Assembly (NCBI RefSeq): GCF_023093535.1
Contig: NZ_CP095757.1
Location: 1,364,001-1,428,000, forward strand
Source of the DNA: Halovivax limisalsi
GTDB taxonomy: Archaea; Halobacteriota; Halobacteria; Halobacteriales; Natrialbaceae
DNA length: 64,000 bases
Direction of reading: 5' to 3'
Of this stretch, positions 42,716 to 51,930 are shown piece by piece. The notes beneath the pieces were generated by a model. It made no database searches, had not been told where the DNA came from, and worked only from the letters and a program-made list of their open reading frames with translations. The position numbers and the translations under genes are program-made. Positions within the stretch are counted from its first letter, which is position 1. Each line of letters opens with the position of its first letter.

Positions 42716-43947
42716 TAGCCGGTCACCTCGGCGCGAGCTTCGTGGACTTCCGCGAGTTTCATGATGTATTCGTAGCTGTCCGCGTGGTCCGCCGCGGTCA
42801 GTTCCTCCGGCGTGCGCTCGGGATCGACGTGAATGTCGAGATCCGGCCCGCTGAGCACGGCCTCGAGGTGGGTTCTGACATCCTCGTCGATCCAGCCGAT
42901 CTCGTGGTAGTAGGAGATGGCCCGGAGCGTCGCCGACGGCCCGCCCGTCCGGACCATCTCCGTCAGCCACTCGAAGATCAGGACGTCCGTTGCGTACGAG
43001 TCGGCGAGGGTCGCGAGCGTGACGTCGTCGTCCGACGCCGCTGTCGGGGACTCGTCCGCCTTCGTCGCGTCGGCCTCGTCCTCCGCACCGTTCGACGGTC
43101 CCTCGTTCGTCGCGTCGGCCGAGTCGGTCGCCTGCACTTCGACCGACGAATCGGCGTCCCCGTCACCGCTCCCGGCGCCTCCCGCCGTCGGCTCCGCCGC
43201 GTCGTCAATTTCGTCCTCGAAGGGGATTCGCCGCGCCTCGCGCGAGCCGTCTCCCTCCTCGACGGCCGCGCGAAGGTCTTCGAAGGAGACGCCGTCGGAG
43301 GACCGATCGTTGGAGTCCTCGAGGCCGAACCCCTCGTGGTGGTTCTCGCCGAAGACGCCGAACCCTTCCGCTTCCTCGCCCGCGCCCGAGAACGGGTTGA
43401 CGGGCTGGGTGAGCTTGTCGTAGACGCCGAGGAGCCGGCGGACGGTGTCGTTGACCTCCTCGATGTCCGACGAGACGCTCTCCTGGGCGTCGCGGATCGA
43501 GCCCAGCTGGTTGCCGTTTCGTTCGAGTTCCTCTTCGAGCGTCTCGATCCGGTGGTAGAGGTCGTCGACGACCTCGTCGTCGTCCAGCTCCTCCGGGTCG
43601 GGGCGCTCCTGATCGAACGCCGGACCGGCCTGGTTTCCGCCGGCTGCACCCGCCGTCGCACTACCCTCTGCGCCCGCTTGGCCGCCATCGCCTCCCGCTC
43701 CACCGCCTCCCGCTCCGCCGCCAGCCGAGTCGCCGGGAATCGACCCGTCACCGGCCTGTGCGCCGTCCGGCTGGCCCTGACCGTCGATGGGCGGTTGCTG
43801 GCCGCGTTCACCGACGCCGCCTGCGTTTCCGGGCCCTTCCCCGGACTCGGCCTGTCGCGCTTGCTCTCGCTCGCGGCCGCGCCGGCCGCCGGTGTTACCG
43901 AGCAAGTTTTCGAAGAGCTCGCGGAGACTGTCTAGGCTGAGATCCAT
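42715..43947 (-). CDS. arlCE: Archaellum ring protein ArlCE fusion
   Basis: 410 residues. After a short N-terminal amphipathic stretch and a long Gly/Ala/Gln-rich low-complexity linker (about 20-110) comes a coiled-coil ArlC domain (DLYHRIETLEEELERNGNQLG). A second acidic linker leads to the ArlD/E domain at the end (DVLIFEWLTEMVRTGGPSATLRAISYYHEIGWIDEDV). C and E are fused as usual in haloarchaea. It forms the cytoplasmic collar of the motor. First gene of the minus-strand arl operon; a TTTTAGG box is about 110 nt upstream. Confidence 0.9.
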   Translation of the reverse strand: MDLSLDSLRELFENLLGNTGGRRGREREQARQAESGEGPGNAGGVGERGQQPPIDGQGQPDGAQAGDGSIPGDSAGGGAGGGGAGGDGGQAGAEGSATAGAAGGNQAGPAFDQERPDPEELDDDEVVDDLYHRIETLEEELERNGNQLGSIRDAQESVSSDIEEVNDTVRRLLGVYDKLTQPVNPFSGAGEEAEGFGVFGENHHEGFGLEDSNDRSSDGVSFEDLRAAVEEGDGSREARRIPFEDEIDDAAEPTAGGAGSGDGDADSSVEVQATDSADATNEGPSNGAEDEADATKADESPTAASDDDVTLATLADSYATDVLIFEWLTEMVRTGGPSATLRAISYYHEIGWIDEDVRTHLEAVLSGPDLDIHVDPERTPEELTAADHADSYEYIMKLAEVHEARAEVTG

Positions 43948-44424
43948 TGCAGGGAGGCGAGACGCCGACGGGGTGGCGCTGCGCCGAATGTGGGCGGCGT
44001 CGTCCCTGACTCGCGAGACGGAATCATCTACCCATCTGTACCCACAGTCATCCTAAAACTCTACTCGCGAATTCGCCGGCCGATTCGGCCCGCGTTTCGA
44101 AGCCTGAGTCGAACCTCGAAACGCCGTCTGAGGGGATACGGAGCTTAATGGCTGTACTAGTCCACGTCTCCGCCGGGGTACATCCCCAGATACTGTGATG
44201 CCAATCGACGCACCCGCTCTCGCCGATCGACGGGACGACCGCCGTCCCGTCGCCACCTCCGCGACCGATCCGACCGCCACCGCGGCGGTCGATCCTCGCG
44301 GACGCGACGGGAGCCGCCCGTCGACGCGGGCTGTCCGCACGCGCGGCAGGAACGCGCGGTCGACACTCACCGCAGCGGTGGGACGACCGCTTCGGGTGCG
44401 TCTCGCACGCAGGGTGTACACATA
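43948..44424. other. Divergent region between arlCE and archaellin genes
   Basis: About 480 bp. On the plus strand a frame from 44195 (GTG, next codon ATG) to 44425 ends TAATG, overlapping the archaellin start. Its product is arginine-rich and probably not a protein, but the overlap is noted. CTTAATGG (about 44145-44152) is a possible archaellin promoter. TTTTAGG (minus, about 44053) may serve arlCE. Confidence 0.4.
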
Positions 44425-44997
44425 ATGTTCGAAAAACTAACAGAACAGGAGGAACGCGGTCAGGTGGGTATCGGTACCCTGATCGTGTTCATCGCGATGG
44501 TGCTCGTAGCCGCCATCGCAGCAGGCGTATTGATCAGCACCGCCGGGGAACTACAGGCCCAGGGGGAAGCGACCGGGGAGGACTCGCAATCCCAGGTCTC
44601 AGATACCGTTAACGTCGTTCACGCGGTTGGGGAAATTGATAGCAACCAGAACGTTTCGCTGCTGAATCTGACGGTAATGAAGTCGCCGGGCGCGGAAACG
44701 ATCCAGCTCGAGGAGACGACGATTCACTTCACCTCTTCGGACGTATCGCAGACGTTGACGTACAACGATACGCTGAACAGTGGTAACTTCAACGTCTCAC
44801 GGTCCGTCCTCTCGGAGTCCGGACAGGAGTCGGTCATAACGATCGATCTGTCGAGTACGAACTTCGCTAGCAGTGCGAAGCTCGAGGAGGGCCAAGACGC
44901 CGTGTTGAACATCATCGATCAGTCCGGGGCGACGACGGTCTTCGTTGCACAGCCCCCGGAGGGTATAACCAGCAGCGATAGTTACGTGGCGGTGTGA
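44425..44997 (+). CDS. arlA1: Archaellin A1
   Basis: 190 residues. The class III signal [12 protein letters not shown] is cut before [19 protein letters not shown] by the prepilin peptidase (expected after Gly12). The hydrophobic helix packs the filament core. The beta-rich remainder carries several Asn-x-Ser/Thr sites (NVS, NLT, NDT), likely N-glycosylated. Its 5' part is almost identical to arlA2. Four bases separate the two genes. Confidence 0.95.
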   Translation: MFEKLTEQEERGQVGIGTLIVFIAMVLVAAIAAGVLISTAGELQAQGEATGEDSQSQVSDTVNVVHAVGEIDSNQNVSLLNLTVMKSPGAETIQLEETTIHFTSSDVSQTLTYNDTLNSGNFNVSRSVLSESGQESVITIDLSSTNFASSAKLEEGQDAVLNIIDQSGATTVFVAQPPEGITSSDSYVAV

Positions 44998-45001
44998 TAG
45001 T

Positions 45002-45595
45002 ATGAAACGAGATACACAATCGACTATCGGATTCGATCGCGGTCAGGTGGGTATCGGTACCCTGATCGTGTTCATCGCGATGGTGCTCGTAGCGGCCATC
45101 GCAGCAGGCGTATTGATCAGCACCGCTGGGGAACTGCAGGCCCAGGGTGAAGCAACTGGATCGGAGTCCCAATCGCAGGTGTCCGACAACATTCAGGTGC
45201 TGACGAAGACGGCCTCGGTCGACGAGGTTGGCGACAACGTGAGTAGTCTCGATCTCGTGGTCGGACCGGCAGCTGGTGCCAATACCATCGACCTGACCGA
45301 GACGACGATCCACGCTCTGAGTAGCGACGCCAGTGAAAGTCTGGATTGGGCAAGTACAGCCAGCTCGTCTGAGTTCGAGACATCGAACGTCTACGGGACC
45401 ACTAATGGTAACACGCTCACCAGCACTGGTGACCGAGCCATGATCACGATTAAAAACACTACCTCATCCGTCGTCGATAACCTCGTCTCGGGTGACAGTG
45501 CGACGCTCGAGATCGTCGATCAGTCGGGTGCGACGACGTATGTCGAAGTTCGTTTGCCCTCGTCCTTCGCCGACAAGAACGAAGTGACGGTCTGA
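45002..45595 (+). CDS. arlA2: Archaellin A2
   Basis: 197 residues. The signal [14 protein letters not shown] is followed by the same mature N-terminus [15 protein letters not shown]. The outer domain differs from A1 (VTVTKT-like strands, [17 protein letters not shown]). About 113 bp (45041-45153) match A1 (44458-44570) with about four mismatches. Tandem archaellins in haloarchaea commonly form major and minor filament subunits. A hairpin with a T run follows the stop. Confidence 0.95.
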   Translation: MKRDTQSTIGFDRGQVGIGTLIVFIAMVLVAAIAAGVLISTAGELQAQGEATGSESQSQVSDNIQVLTKTASVDEVGDNVSSLDLVVGPAAGANTIDLTETTIHALSSDASESLDWASTASSSEFETSNVYGTTNGNTLTSTGDRAMITIKNTTSSVVDNLVSGDSATLEIVDQSGATTYVEVRLPSSFADKNEVTV

Positions 45596-45624
45596 TCACC
45601 GGTTCTCCGTTACCGGGTGATTTT
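45596..45624 (+). terminator. Terminator after archaellin operon
   Basis: TCACCGGT pairs with ACCGGGTGA (one bulge), followed by TTTT at 45621-45624, immediately after the arlA2 stop. The next 270 bp hold no recognisable gene. Confidence 0.5.
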
Positions 45625-45897
45625 CTTCGGCAGGTTTTGGATACCGTGAGCGGCGCGTTCTCTCGTGGATGAAGACGGCCAACGACTGGGGCTTTTTGTG
45701 GCGCCGTTTTCCACCACAATCAGGGGCCGTTGACCCCGTATTGGCATCTGAGCCATTACCGAGTTTTCCCCTCTGGCTTTCACTGTACAGGATCTATCCG
45801 CCGGAACCGCTTGGAGGGCCAGCATGCATATCGAGTCCCGAAACGAAATCCGACACGAACCGAGTGTCTTTAGCCCGTCAATACTATTTCTTTTTCA

Positions 45898-46239
45898 ATG
45901 CCAGCAACACGCCGACGCCTCCTCGCCGGAGCAGGGGTCGCCTCGATCGCATCCGTCGCCGGCTGCATGGGAGACGCCGCCGAGATCTCCGTCCAGTCGA
46001 GCAACATTCGATTCGACGACGAGAACCCGGACGGACCCGCCGAAATGATGTTCACCGTCGAGACCGACTCCGCGCCGCTCGACGTCGAGGTCGAAGTGAC
46101 GACGTACGACGAGGACGGCAACGAGGTCGACAGCTTCACTCGCGAGGCGACGATCGAAGAGGAGACGGACCTGATCCGGTTCGAAGTCGACACCCCCTCG
46201 GAGTTCGACCGCTACGAGTACCGGATCACCGAACAGTAA
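45898..46239 (+). CDS. Small secreted lipoprotein
   Basis: 113 residues. The twin-arginine MPATRRRLLAGAGVASIASV and lipobox VAGC (Cys24) are followed by a compact beta domain (MMFTVETDSAPLDVEVEVTTYDED, FDRYEYRITEQ) resembling a small Ig-like fold. It is an exposed lipoprotein of unknown role. A CTTTAG box 27 nt upstream fits the ATG at 45898. Confidence 0.8.
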   Translation: MPATRRRLLAGAGVASIASVAGCMGDAAEISVQSSNIRFDDENPDGPAEMMFTVETDSAPLDVEVEVTTYDEDGNEVDSFTREATIEEETDLIRFEVDTPSEFDRYEYRITEQ

Positions 46240-46285
46240 TCTCGAACCCGGTACCGTTTACCGGGCGCTTCCCCCATTCACCGCT

Positions 46286-46786
46286 ATGACCCCCGATCGA
46301 ACCGACGACGGCGTGCTCGAACCCGAGGACCTCACCCTCGACCCCGAGCACGTCGACCGCATCGACGACAACCGCTTCGTCGTCAAACCCGACGAGTCGG
46401 GCGAGCCGACGCGCGCGTCCGACCCGTCCACTGCGCTCGGCCCGGCCGAAACCGTCCGCGTGCCGGACGACGAGCCGTCCGGGCAGACGACCCAGACGGA
46501 TCTGACTTCGGCCTTCGACGACGAGCATAGCGGCCAGTCCGACGCGACCCAGGCTCGGGAGCCCAGCCCGACCGACGTCCTCGCTGCCGATCCCGCCCCG
46601 CACGGCGTCGATATCAGCCTGAAAACCGACGGCGAGGTAGCCCGCCACCGGGGCACGTCGAGCGATATCCGCGAGGTCTTCGCGGACATGATGGCCTGGT
46701 ACGCCTCCCAACTCGACGAGGAGGTCACCCCGATGCAGGCGCTTGAAGTGCTCGTCGCGACGACGGATCTGGACGAGCGCGCTTGA
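46286..46786 (+). CDS. Haloarchaeal DUF7500-like protein
   Basis: 166 residues, very acidic, without signal or TM. It begins DDGVLEPEDLTLDPEHVDRID, has a disordered middle and a C-terminal helical segment (IREVFADMMAWYASQLDEEV). The ends match my recollection of DUF7500; function is unknown. CGTTTACC about 28 nt upstream supports the ATG at 46286. Confidence 0.7.
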   Translation: MTPDRTDDGVLEPEDLTLDPEHVDRIDDNRFVVKPDESGEPTRASDPSTALGPAETVRVPDDEPSGQTTQTDLTSAFDDEHSGQSDATQAREPSPTDVLAADPAPHGVDISLKTDGEVARHRGTSSDIREVFADMMAWYASQLDEEVTPMQALEVLVATTDLDERA

Positions 46787-46915
46787 ACCCATTCGAAGAA
46801 GGGGATATGAGATCTACCGGTATTTAGACATACAACGAGACCGGGCACGGTCAACAGAGCAATTTTCTCGCGAAGACACCAGGAGGCAGTCAGAACGTCG
46901 GTCTTCGGGAAACTC

Positions 46916-47153
46916 TTACGGATCTATCCACTCGCGAGAGACGTCCTCGAGATCGATTTCGTCTTGATCAATGTAAACCGATATCTCGTGGACGATATCA
47001 CCAATACCGCGAGAACTGATTGTCTGATCCCGCTGGTAGAGGACACCAGCCGTCTCTGCGGGATCGAACTCGGTGATGAATCTGTCCGAGCTTCTGCAAA
47101 TATTGGATTGTGGCGAGTTCGATGTTTTCGTCCGCCAGCAGGCGAAACGGCAT
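46916..47153 (-). pseudogene. Broken DUF5615 PIN-like toxin
   Basis: Reading the minus strand, MPFRLLADENIELATIQYLQ (the DUF5615 N-terminus) is intact for about 23 codons. The frame then shifts and continues as FITEFDPAETAGVLYQRDQT to DLEDVSREWIDP and a TAA at 46916. The central 40-45 residues of the family, with its acidic centre, are missing. The first frame meets a stop soon after the junction. The gene starts 2 bp after the DUF433 antitoxin stop. This is a toxin inactivated by an internal deletion plus frameshift near 47087. Confidence 0.75.
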
Positions 47154-47155
47154 TC

Positions 47156-47434
47156 TTATTTTACGTCCGTGGGGTCAGTCGTCTGACCGGCCATCGACTC
47201 GGTTGCTTCGTGTCGTTTGCGTTCTATCTCTCGCATTTCGGACGGATGTTCGTGATAGTACGTTAACGCGTTGTAAACGGTTGCGATATCAAGATCGTGC
47301 CGGCCGGCCACAGTCCGTGGGGCTAGTCCTCGATCTTCGACCTGGGATTTGATGAACTGAACTATCAACCGTCGGCCTTCTATGTGTGGTTCATCGTGAA
47401 CCTCGCGGACGATCCGGCGGACGGACTGACTCAT
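47156..47434 (-). CDS. DUF433 antitoxin
   Basis: 92 residues. The DUF433 domain is SVRRIVREVHDEPHIEGRRL and APRTVAGRHDLDIATVYNALTYYHEHP, a helix-turn-helix-like antitoxin usually paired with a DUF5615 toxin, whose remnant follows. The frame is intact. A start at 47464 would add ten residues; the ATG at 47434 is where similarity begins. With the toxin dead it may survive as an orphan repressor or anti-addiction factor. Confidence 0.8.
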   Translation of the reverse strand: MSQSVRRIVREVHDEPHIEGRRLIVQFIKSQVEDRGLAPRTVAGRHDLDIATVYNALTYYHEHPSEMREIERKRHEATESMAGQTTDPTDVK

Positions 47435-47582
47435 ACCATCGCTACGATATGCAGATTCTTCCACGCTTCGCTGAAAGAAACCCCTCAGGGGAGCTCAAGT
47501 CGATCGTTCTGCTGAGACTACCTGATATCCGTCGCTTCGGCGTGCCGAGATGCTTCCGGACTGAATGCGGCGACCCGATATT

Positions 47583-48026
47583 CTACACGTCGACTGGAAC
47601 GCGTTGTAGCCCTAAGGTCGCAAAATCCGAATCGAACGCGAAGATGTGCTCGATATCGTACTCGTCAGCCAGGACGGCGTTCGTATGATCGACGAACGAG
47701 ATTTCGTGATCGTCGTATCGCTCGAATTGCGAGACGGTTCGGTCGAACAGCGCGGTATCGACCTCCAGAACGTTGATCGACGGTGATTCACTGACCGTCG
47801 CCAACGCTTCCACGGCTGCACGGTGATCGATTCCCACGACCATCGTCGTCGCAGTCTCGGAAAGCACGTATCGACTGGTGAAGAGCGGTCCGTATCGGAG
47901 GTCGCCTCGCTGGATGCCGTCGAACACGGCTGTCGCCGACTGGTGGTGATGATCGTCCTCGTCGAAGAGAGCGACGAGGGCGTTCGTATCGATGAAGAGT
48001 GGGTCGGCGTTCTCGTTCGCTGTCAT
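47583..48026 (-). CDS. VapC-type PIN-domain toxin
   Basis: 147 residues. The PIN acidic residues are present: Asp13 (FIDTNALVAL), Glu57 (LSETAT), Asp113 (SFVDHTNAV) and Asp132 (AFDSDFATLG). It should be a Mg-dependent endoribonuclease. The ATG overlaps the stop of the upstream winged-helix gene by 4 bp, giving an antitoxin-toxin pair. Composition here is a little more AT-rich than the core genome. Confidence 0.88.
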   Translation of the reverse strand: MTANENADPLFIDTNALVALFDEDDHHHQSATAVFDGIQRGDLRYGPLFTSRYVLSETATTMVVGIDHRAAVEALATVSESPSINVLEVDTALFDRTVSQFERYDDHEISFVDHTNAVLADEYDIEHIFAFDSDFATLGLQRVPVDV

Positions 48027-48379
48027 GCGTCACTGCCGTACAGTAGCTCGTCGACGCGGGACGAAAGGTCGCCGCTGCCCGAGGAAAACGTGGGTCGATC
48101 GACGAAGATTGGATCGGTGGGATCGATCGACGTCGCGTCAGTGTCGCCAGACCGCCAGTAGACGATCCGGCCGGCGGTCTCTCGGCTTTCGACCAGTCCC
48201 TGGCGTTCTAACTGTGCGAGCTTTCGCCGTGCTGTATCCCTAGAGCACCCCGTTCGTTCGGCAACGTCGCCGGACGTGAGAACTGGACCCGTGATCTCGT
48301 CGAAGATCCCGATAACGTCCACCGGAGAAACTGCCTCCGTGAACCGACCCCGGTCATTCCGTTCCTGACTATTGTCCAC
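48023..48379 (-). CDS. Winged-helix antitoxin paired with VapC
   Basis: 118 residues from a GTG at 48379. An HTH domain (FTEAVSPVDVIGIFDEITGP, TSGDVAERTGCSRDTARRKLAQLERQGLVESRETAGRIVYWR) is followed by a tail that likely wraps the toxin. The open frame reaches an ATG at 48547, adding 56 residues with two CxxC-like Cys. I prefer the short form because homologues begin near DRGRFTEAV. The choice is uncertain. It overlaps vapC by 4 bp. Confidence 0.75.
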   Translation of the reverse strand: MDNSQERNDRGRFTEAVSPVDVIGIFDEITGPVLTSGDVAERTGCSRDTARRKLAQLERQGLVESRETAGRIVYWRSGDTDATSIDPTDPIFVDRPTFSSGSGDLSSRVDELLYGSDA

Positions 48380-48684
48380 TCTTGGACGGGCCGGCAGTTC
48401 ACCCTTACGGTGTTCGCCGCATGGCAAACAACGAATGGAACTGCCCATGGAAAGCCCATTCTGGTCGCATTCGAACGCCATCGCTTCGATCTTCTCGATA
48501 ATTACGTCACTCGCTGTCGTTTCTTCGGTCTGAGGTCGGTCAGTCACGAGTCTGCAGATCGCTTTGCAGGACGCAATTCGAACACAAACGGCCGGTTATC
48601 GACCGACGAGCGAGCGATTTCGATCTCGAATCGGCGCTCGATATCGAGCGGATCGCTTTGTACGACGAGCCAGAACCACAAGCT

Positions 48685-49290
48685 ATGACGGAATTCGACG
48701 CCGATTCGCGCGTCCGGTGCCGTCGAACCCTCCTCGCGGGGATCGGCGGGTCGGGCGTCGCCGCCCTCGCCGGTTGTCTCGCTCTCGGGGACGACGGCAG
48801 TGACGGCCGCGAAGCTATCCAGCCCGCGACGGAACCGATCGAGCGCGAGGGGACGCCCGCGGAGTTCTACTACTTCCTCGAAGAGAACGGGATCACGGTC
48901 GAATCGCTCGAGCGCGGCGGCGACGTCCTCTATCTCACGTACCGGTCGTCGGCGGAGAACCGCCCCCAGTCGAACGACGAAATCGGCATCATTTACCAGG
49001 TGTACCGGAGCGGCCTCATCCTCCGGGGCTCGAACGTGACGTTTCTGGACTGCGAGATCGCAAATCCGTTCGACGATCAGGCTCGCGGTTGGTCGCTGGA
49101 TACCGACTGGATTTACGAGTACGACGACGGTGACGATGACGAGAGTGCTGACGGCGAGGCGGCCGAGAGCGACGATTCCGACGCCGAGAACGAGAGCGAC
49201 AATCAGACGGCCGCGGGTGGGACCGATCCCGACCTTCGGAAACTGTGGAATCTGATCCAGGGGACGAAGGTCTACGAAGAGGAGACGTAG
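48685..49290 (+). CDS. Haloarchaeal lipoprotein, unknown function
   Basis: 201 residues. CRRTLLAGIGGSGVAALAGC (lipobox Cys29-30 region) precedes a 90-residue domain (FYYFLEENGITVESLERGGD, EIGIIYQVYRSGLI), a long acidic spacer and a helix (LRKLWNLIQGTKVYEEE). It is anchored outside the membrane. It is divergent from the antitoxin gene. I do not recognise the domain. Confidence 0.75.
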   Translation: MTEFDADSRVRCRRTLLAGIGGSGVAALAGCLALGDDGSDGREAIQPATEPIEREGTPAEFYYFLEENGITVESLERGGDVLYLTYRSSAENRPQSNDEIGIIYQVYRSGLILRGSNVTFLDCEIANPFDDQARGWSLDTDWIYEYDDGDDDESADGEAAESDDSDAENESDNQTAAGGTDPDLRKLWNLIQGTKVYEEET

Positions 49291-49370
49291 CGGCGTCGAC
49301 ACCGTTCGTCCTCGCCCCCTGCCGGACGGATGACGCGTGCTTTTTCCGCGTCGGGAACCCAGTCCTCAGT

Positions 49371-49805
49371 ATGCCAACCGACCGCGAGGAATTTCTGGCG
49401 GGCGACCGGCCCGACGACGTCGTCATCTACATCACCGACGACGCGATCGACGACGCGACGAAACTCGAGACGTACGGCGAACGGGTCGACGAGGGAACGC
49501 TGCTGGTCATCGAGGGCGAGAACGGCCGCAACGCATTTCGGGCGGCGACCGGCATCGACGCGATGGCCTTCGCGAAGGAGGCGATGGGCACCGACGGCGA
49601 GATCGGTGGCGACCTGACCGACGGCACCTGCCCGGAGGCGGGCGACGGGGACGACCACGACTTGCAGTTCGTCTTCGCGTTCTCGGAGGCGCAGAACGAG
49701 GACGTCGGCGGGCTCTACGCCGAGGGCGACGTCGTCCACGCCTACGCCCGGTGTGACTGCGGGACGGCCTACGCGGACAAGTGGGTCGTCGCGGAATCCG
49801 CCTGA
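49371..49805 (+). CDS. DUF5807-like haloarchaeal protein
   Basis: 144 residues, acidic and soluble. REEFLAGDRPDDVVIYITDD, FRAATGIDAMAFAKEAMGTD, GGLYAEGDVVHAYARCDCG and TAYADKWVV are the phrases I recall for DUF5807. The Cys pair (RCDCG) and one further Cys (GTCPE) might bind metal. GCTTTTTCC, 28 nt before the ATG, indicates a leaderless mRNA. Function unknown. Confidence 0.75.
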   Translation: MPTDREEFLAGDRPDDVVIYITDDAIDDATKLETYGERVDEGTLLVIEGENGRNAFRAATGIDAMAFAKEAMGTDGEIGGDLTDGTCPEAGDGDDHDLQFVFAFSEAQNEDVGGLYAEGDVVHAYARCDCGTAYADKWVVAESA

Positions 49806-49937
49806 CGGGCCCGCCGGGCCTTGCGTCGACGATCGAGCGGTCGGCTCGATCGGCGGTGTTCTCCAAAGCGGTCAAACGTGTTTATCACGAATCAGTTGGC
49901 CTTAACTGTTAACTCGACACCGTCGCAACCCAGCCGC

Positions 49938-51833
49938 ATGTCATCCGAAGAGTCGCCGGCCGTCGACCCGGCGATGCTGGCTCGATTACCCGAGTTCTAT
50001 CATCCGGCCGTCTCGCCGGACGGCTCGCAGGTCGCCTTCTACTACGACGCGCACGGCCGGAACGACCTCTACCTACTCGAGACGGAGACCGGTCGCTACG
50101 AGCGAGTCACCGACGGCGAGGCCCCGCGGAGCGCGCGCTGGCACGTCCGCTGGGGCCGGGACGGCGAAACCGTCTACTTCCACCACGACGACGCTGGCGA
50201 CGAGCAAAACGACATCCTCGCCTGGACGCGTGCGGGAGTCGAGACGGTCGTCGATGTCGACGGGCAGGCCAGCTTCAGTGACACGACGCGGGACGGGGCG
50301 TCGATCCTGTACGCTAGCGACGCGGGCGAGCAGCTGAATCTCTATCGCTACGATACGGACAGCGGCGAACGCGCCCGGCTCACCGCGTACGACCGGCCGA
50401 CGCGGGGTGGCCGCTTCGGTCCGGACGACGAGCGGATCACGTACGTCACCAACGAGTCCGACGCCCTCGAGAACCGCGACGTCTACGTGATGGACGCCGA
50501 CGGGAGTGAGAAGCGTCGACTCGGCATCGGGGAGGAGGGGTCCGAAGCGAGCGTTACCGCCTGGTTTCCGGACGGCGACCGACTGCTCGTCTCGGATAAC
50601 GCCGACGACCTTCGCCGGGCCGGGATCTACGACCTGACGACGGACGAAATCGAGTGGCTCGGCGCCCACGAAGCCGAGGAAACCCCCGCGGCGATCTCGC
50701 CGAACGGCCGGTTCGTCCTCGTCTCGCGCAAGCGCCGGGGTGCGACGATGCCGGTCTGTTACGACCGTCGGACGGGCGAGTCGCGCGAACTCGACGTGGC
50801 CGACGGCGTCGCCCGAATCCCAGGGGGGCGCGACGCCGCGTTCGTCGACGAGACGACCGTCGTTTTCTCTCACTCCCGCCCCGACGCCCGCAAGGAACTC
50901 TACGCCTACGACCTGGACACCGACGAGTACGACGTCTTGCTCGAGGCCGCCTACGAGGGCGTCCCAGCGGGCAGCGAGGGGAGCCGCGCCTCACCTGACG
51001 GTCGGAGTGACACGGACCGCGTCTCCCCTGACTCCTTCGTCGACGCCGAGTACGTCACCTACGAGAGCGAGGACGGGCTCGAAATCGGCGGGCTCCTGTA
51101 CGATCCGCGGGCGGGCCCGGCAGTGGCCGACGACGCCGCCGACGTCCCGGCGGTCGTCGTGGTCCACGGCGGTCCCCACGCTCGCTCCTCGAAGGCCTTC
51201 TCCCTGACAGCCCAGGTTCTCGCCACTCGCGGCTACGCGGTATTCATGCCCAACTACCGCGGGTCGACCGGGCGCGGGCGCGCGTTCAAGCAGGCCATCC
51301 ACGGCGACTGGGGCGGGAAGGAACAGGCGGACATCGCGGCCGCCGGGCGCTGGCTCGGAGCCCGCGAGTGGATCGATGCCGATCGCATCGCGGTCTACGG
51401 CGGCAGTTACGGCGGCTACTCCGTCTACACGCAACTGACGCGGTATCCCACCCTGTGGACGACGGGGATCGCCTCGGTCGGCATCACGGACTTGCACGCC
51501 CTCTACGAGGAGAGCATGCCCCACTTCCAGCACAGCCTCCGCGAGCAACTCGGCGACCCGGACGAGAACGAGGCCCTGTGGCGCGAGCGCAGCCCCATCG
51601 AGCACGTCGAGCGCATGGAACGGCCGATCTACATCGTCCACGGCGTCAACGATCCGCGCTGCCCGATCTCGCAGGCCCGGCTCTTCCGGAACGCGCTCGA
51701 AGATCGGGGCTGGGTCGAGGGCGAAGACTTCGAGTACACGGAGCTCGGCGAAGAGGGTCACGGCTCGACCGACATGGCACAGAAGGTCGAGAAATTCCGC
51801 CTGCTGGAGGACTACCTCGATCGGCGACTGTAG
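49938..51833 (+). CDS. S9 family prolyl oligopeptidase-like peptidase
   Basis: 631 residues. An N-terminal beta-propeller of WD40/TolB-like blades (repeated SPDGSQVAFYY, WFPDGDRLLVS, SPNGRFVLVS) gates a C-terminal alpha/beta hydrolase. The triad is visible: Ser in GGSYGGYSVY (near 489), Asp in NDPRCP (near 570) and His in EEGHGS (near 605). No signal peptide, so it acts in the cytoplasm on peptides. ATG 49938 begins the conserved protein; the upstream extension is basic and non-homologous. Confidence 0.93.
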   Translation: MSSEESPAVDPAMLARLPEFYHPAVSPDGSQVAFYYDAHGRNDLYLLETETGRYERVTDGEAPRSARWHVRWGRDGETVYFHHDDAGDEQNDILAWTRAGVETVVDVDGQASFSDTTRDGASILYASDAGEQLNLYRYDTDSGERARLTAYDRPTRGGRFGPDDERITYVTNESDALENRDVYVMDADGSEKRRLGIGEEGSEASVTAWFPDGDRLLVSDNADDLRRAGIYDLTTDEIEWLGAHEAEETPAAISPNGRFVLVSRKRRGATMPVCYDRRTGESRELDVADGVARIPGGRDAAFVDETTVVFSHSRPDARKELYAYDLDTDEYDVLLEAAYEGVPAGSEGSRASPDGRSDTDRVSPDSFVDAEYVTYESEDGLEIGGLLYDPRAGPAVADDAADVPAVVVVHGGPHARSSKAFSLTAQVLATRGYAVFMPNYRGSTGRGRAFKQAIHGDWGGKEQADIAAAGRWLGAREWIDADRIAVYGGSYGGYSVYTQLTRYPTLWTTGIASVGITDLHALYEESMPHFQHSLREQLGDPDENEALWRERSPIEHVERMERPIYIVHGVNDPRCPISQARLFRNALEDRGWVEGEDFEYTELGEEGHGSTDMAQKVEKFRLLEDYLDRRL

Positions 51834-51930
51834 GGCCGGATACTGGTCGAACCCGAACCGGCAAGGGAGGCGGGTCCGGTATCCCGCAGCTTCCCAGACC
51901 GTTCTGACTGCGGAGACGCTGTATGCGTGC

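Noticed and set aside
44195-44425. 76-codon frame ending TAATG at the archaellin start
   Set aside because: Arginine-rich, atypical of haloarchaeal proteins. The overlap alone is weak evidence, so I noted it only under the intergenic region.
47435-47582. Possible tRNA or small RNA between toxin-antitoxin loci
   Set aside because: No cloverleaf or GGTTCGAATCC-like T arm found here or elsewhere in the window.
46787-48547. Integrated element or defence island boundaries around the toxin-antitoxin genes
   Set aside because: Slightly lower GC, but no integrase, attachment repeats or tRNA target that I can see.
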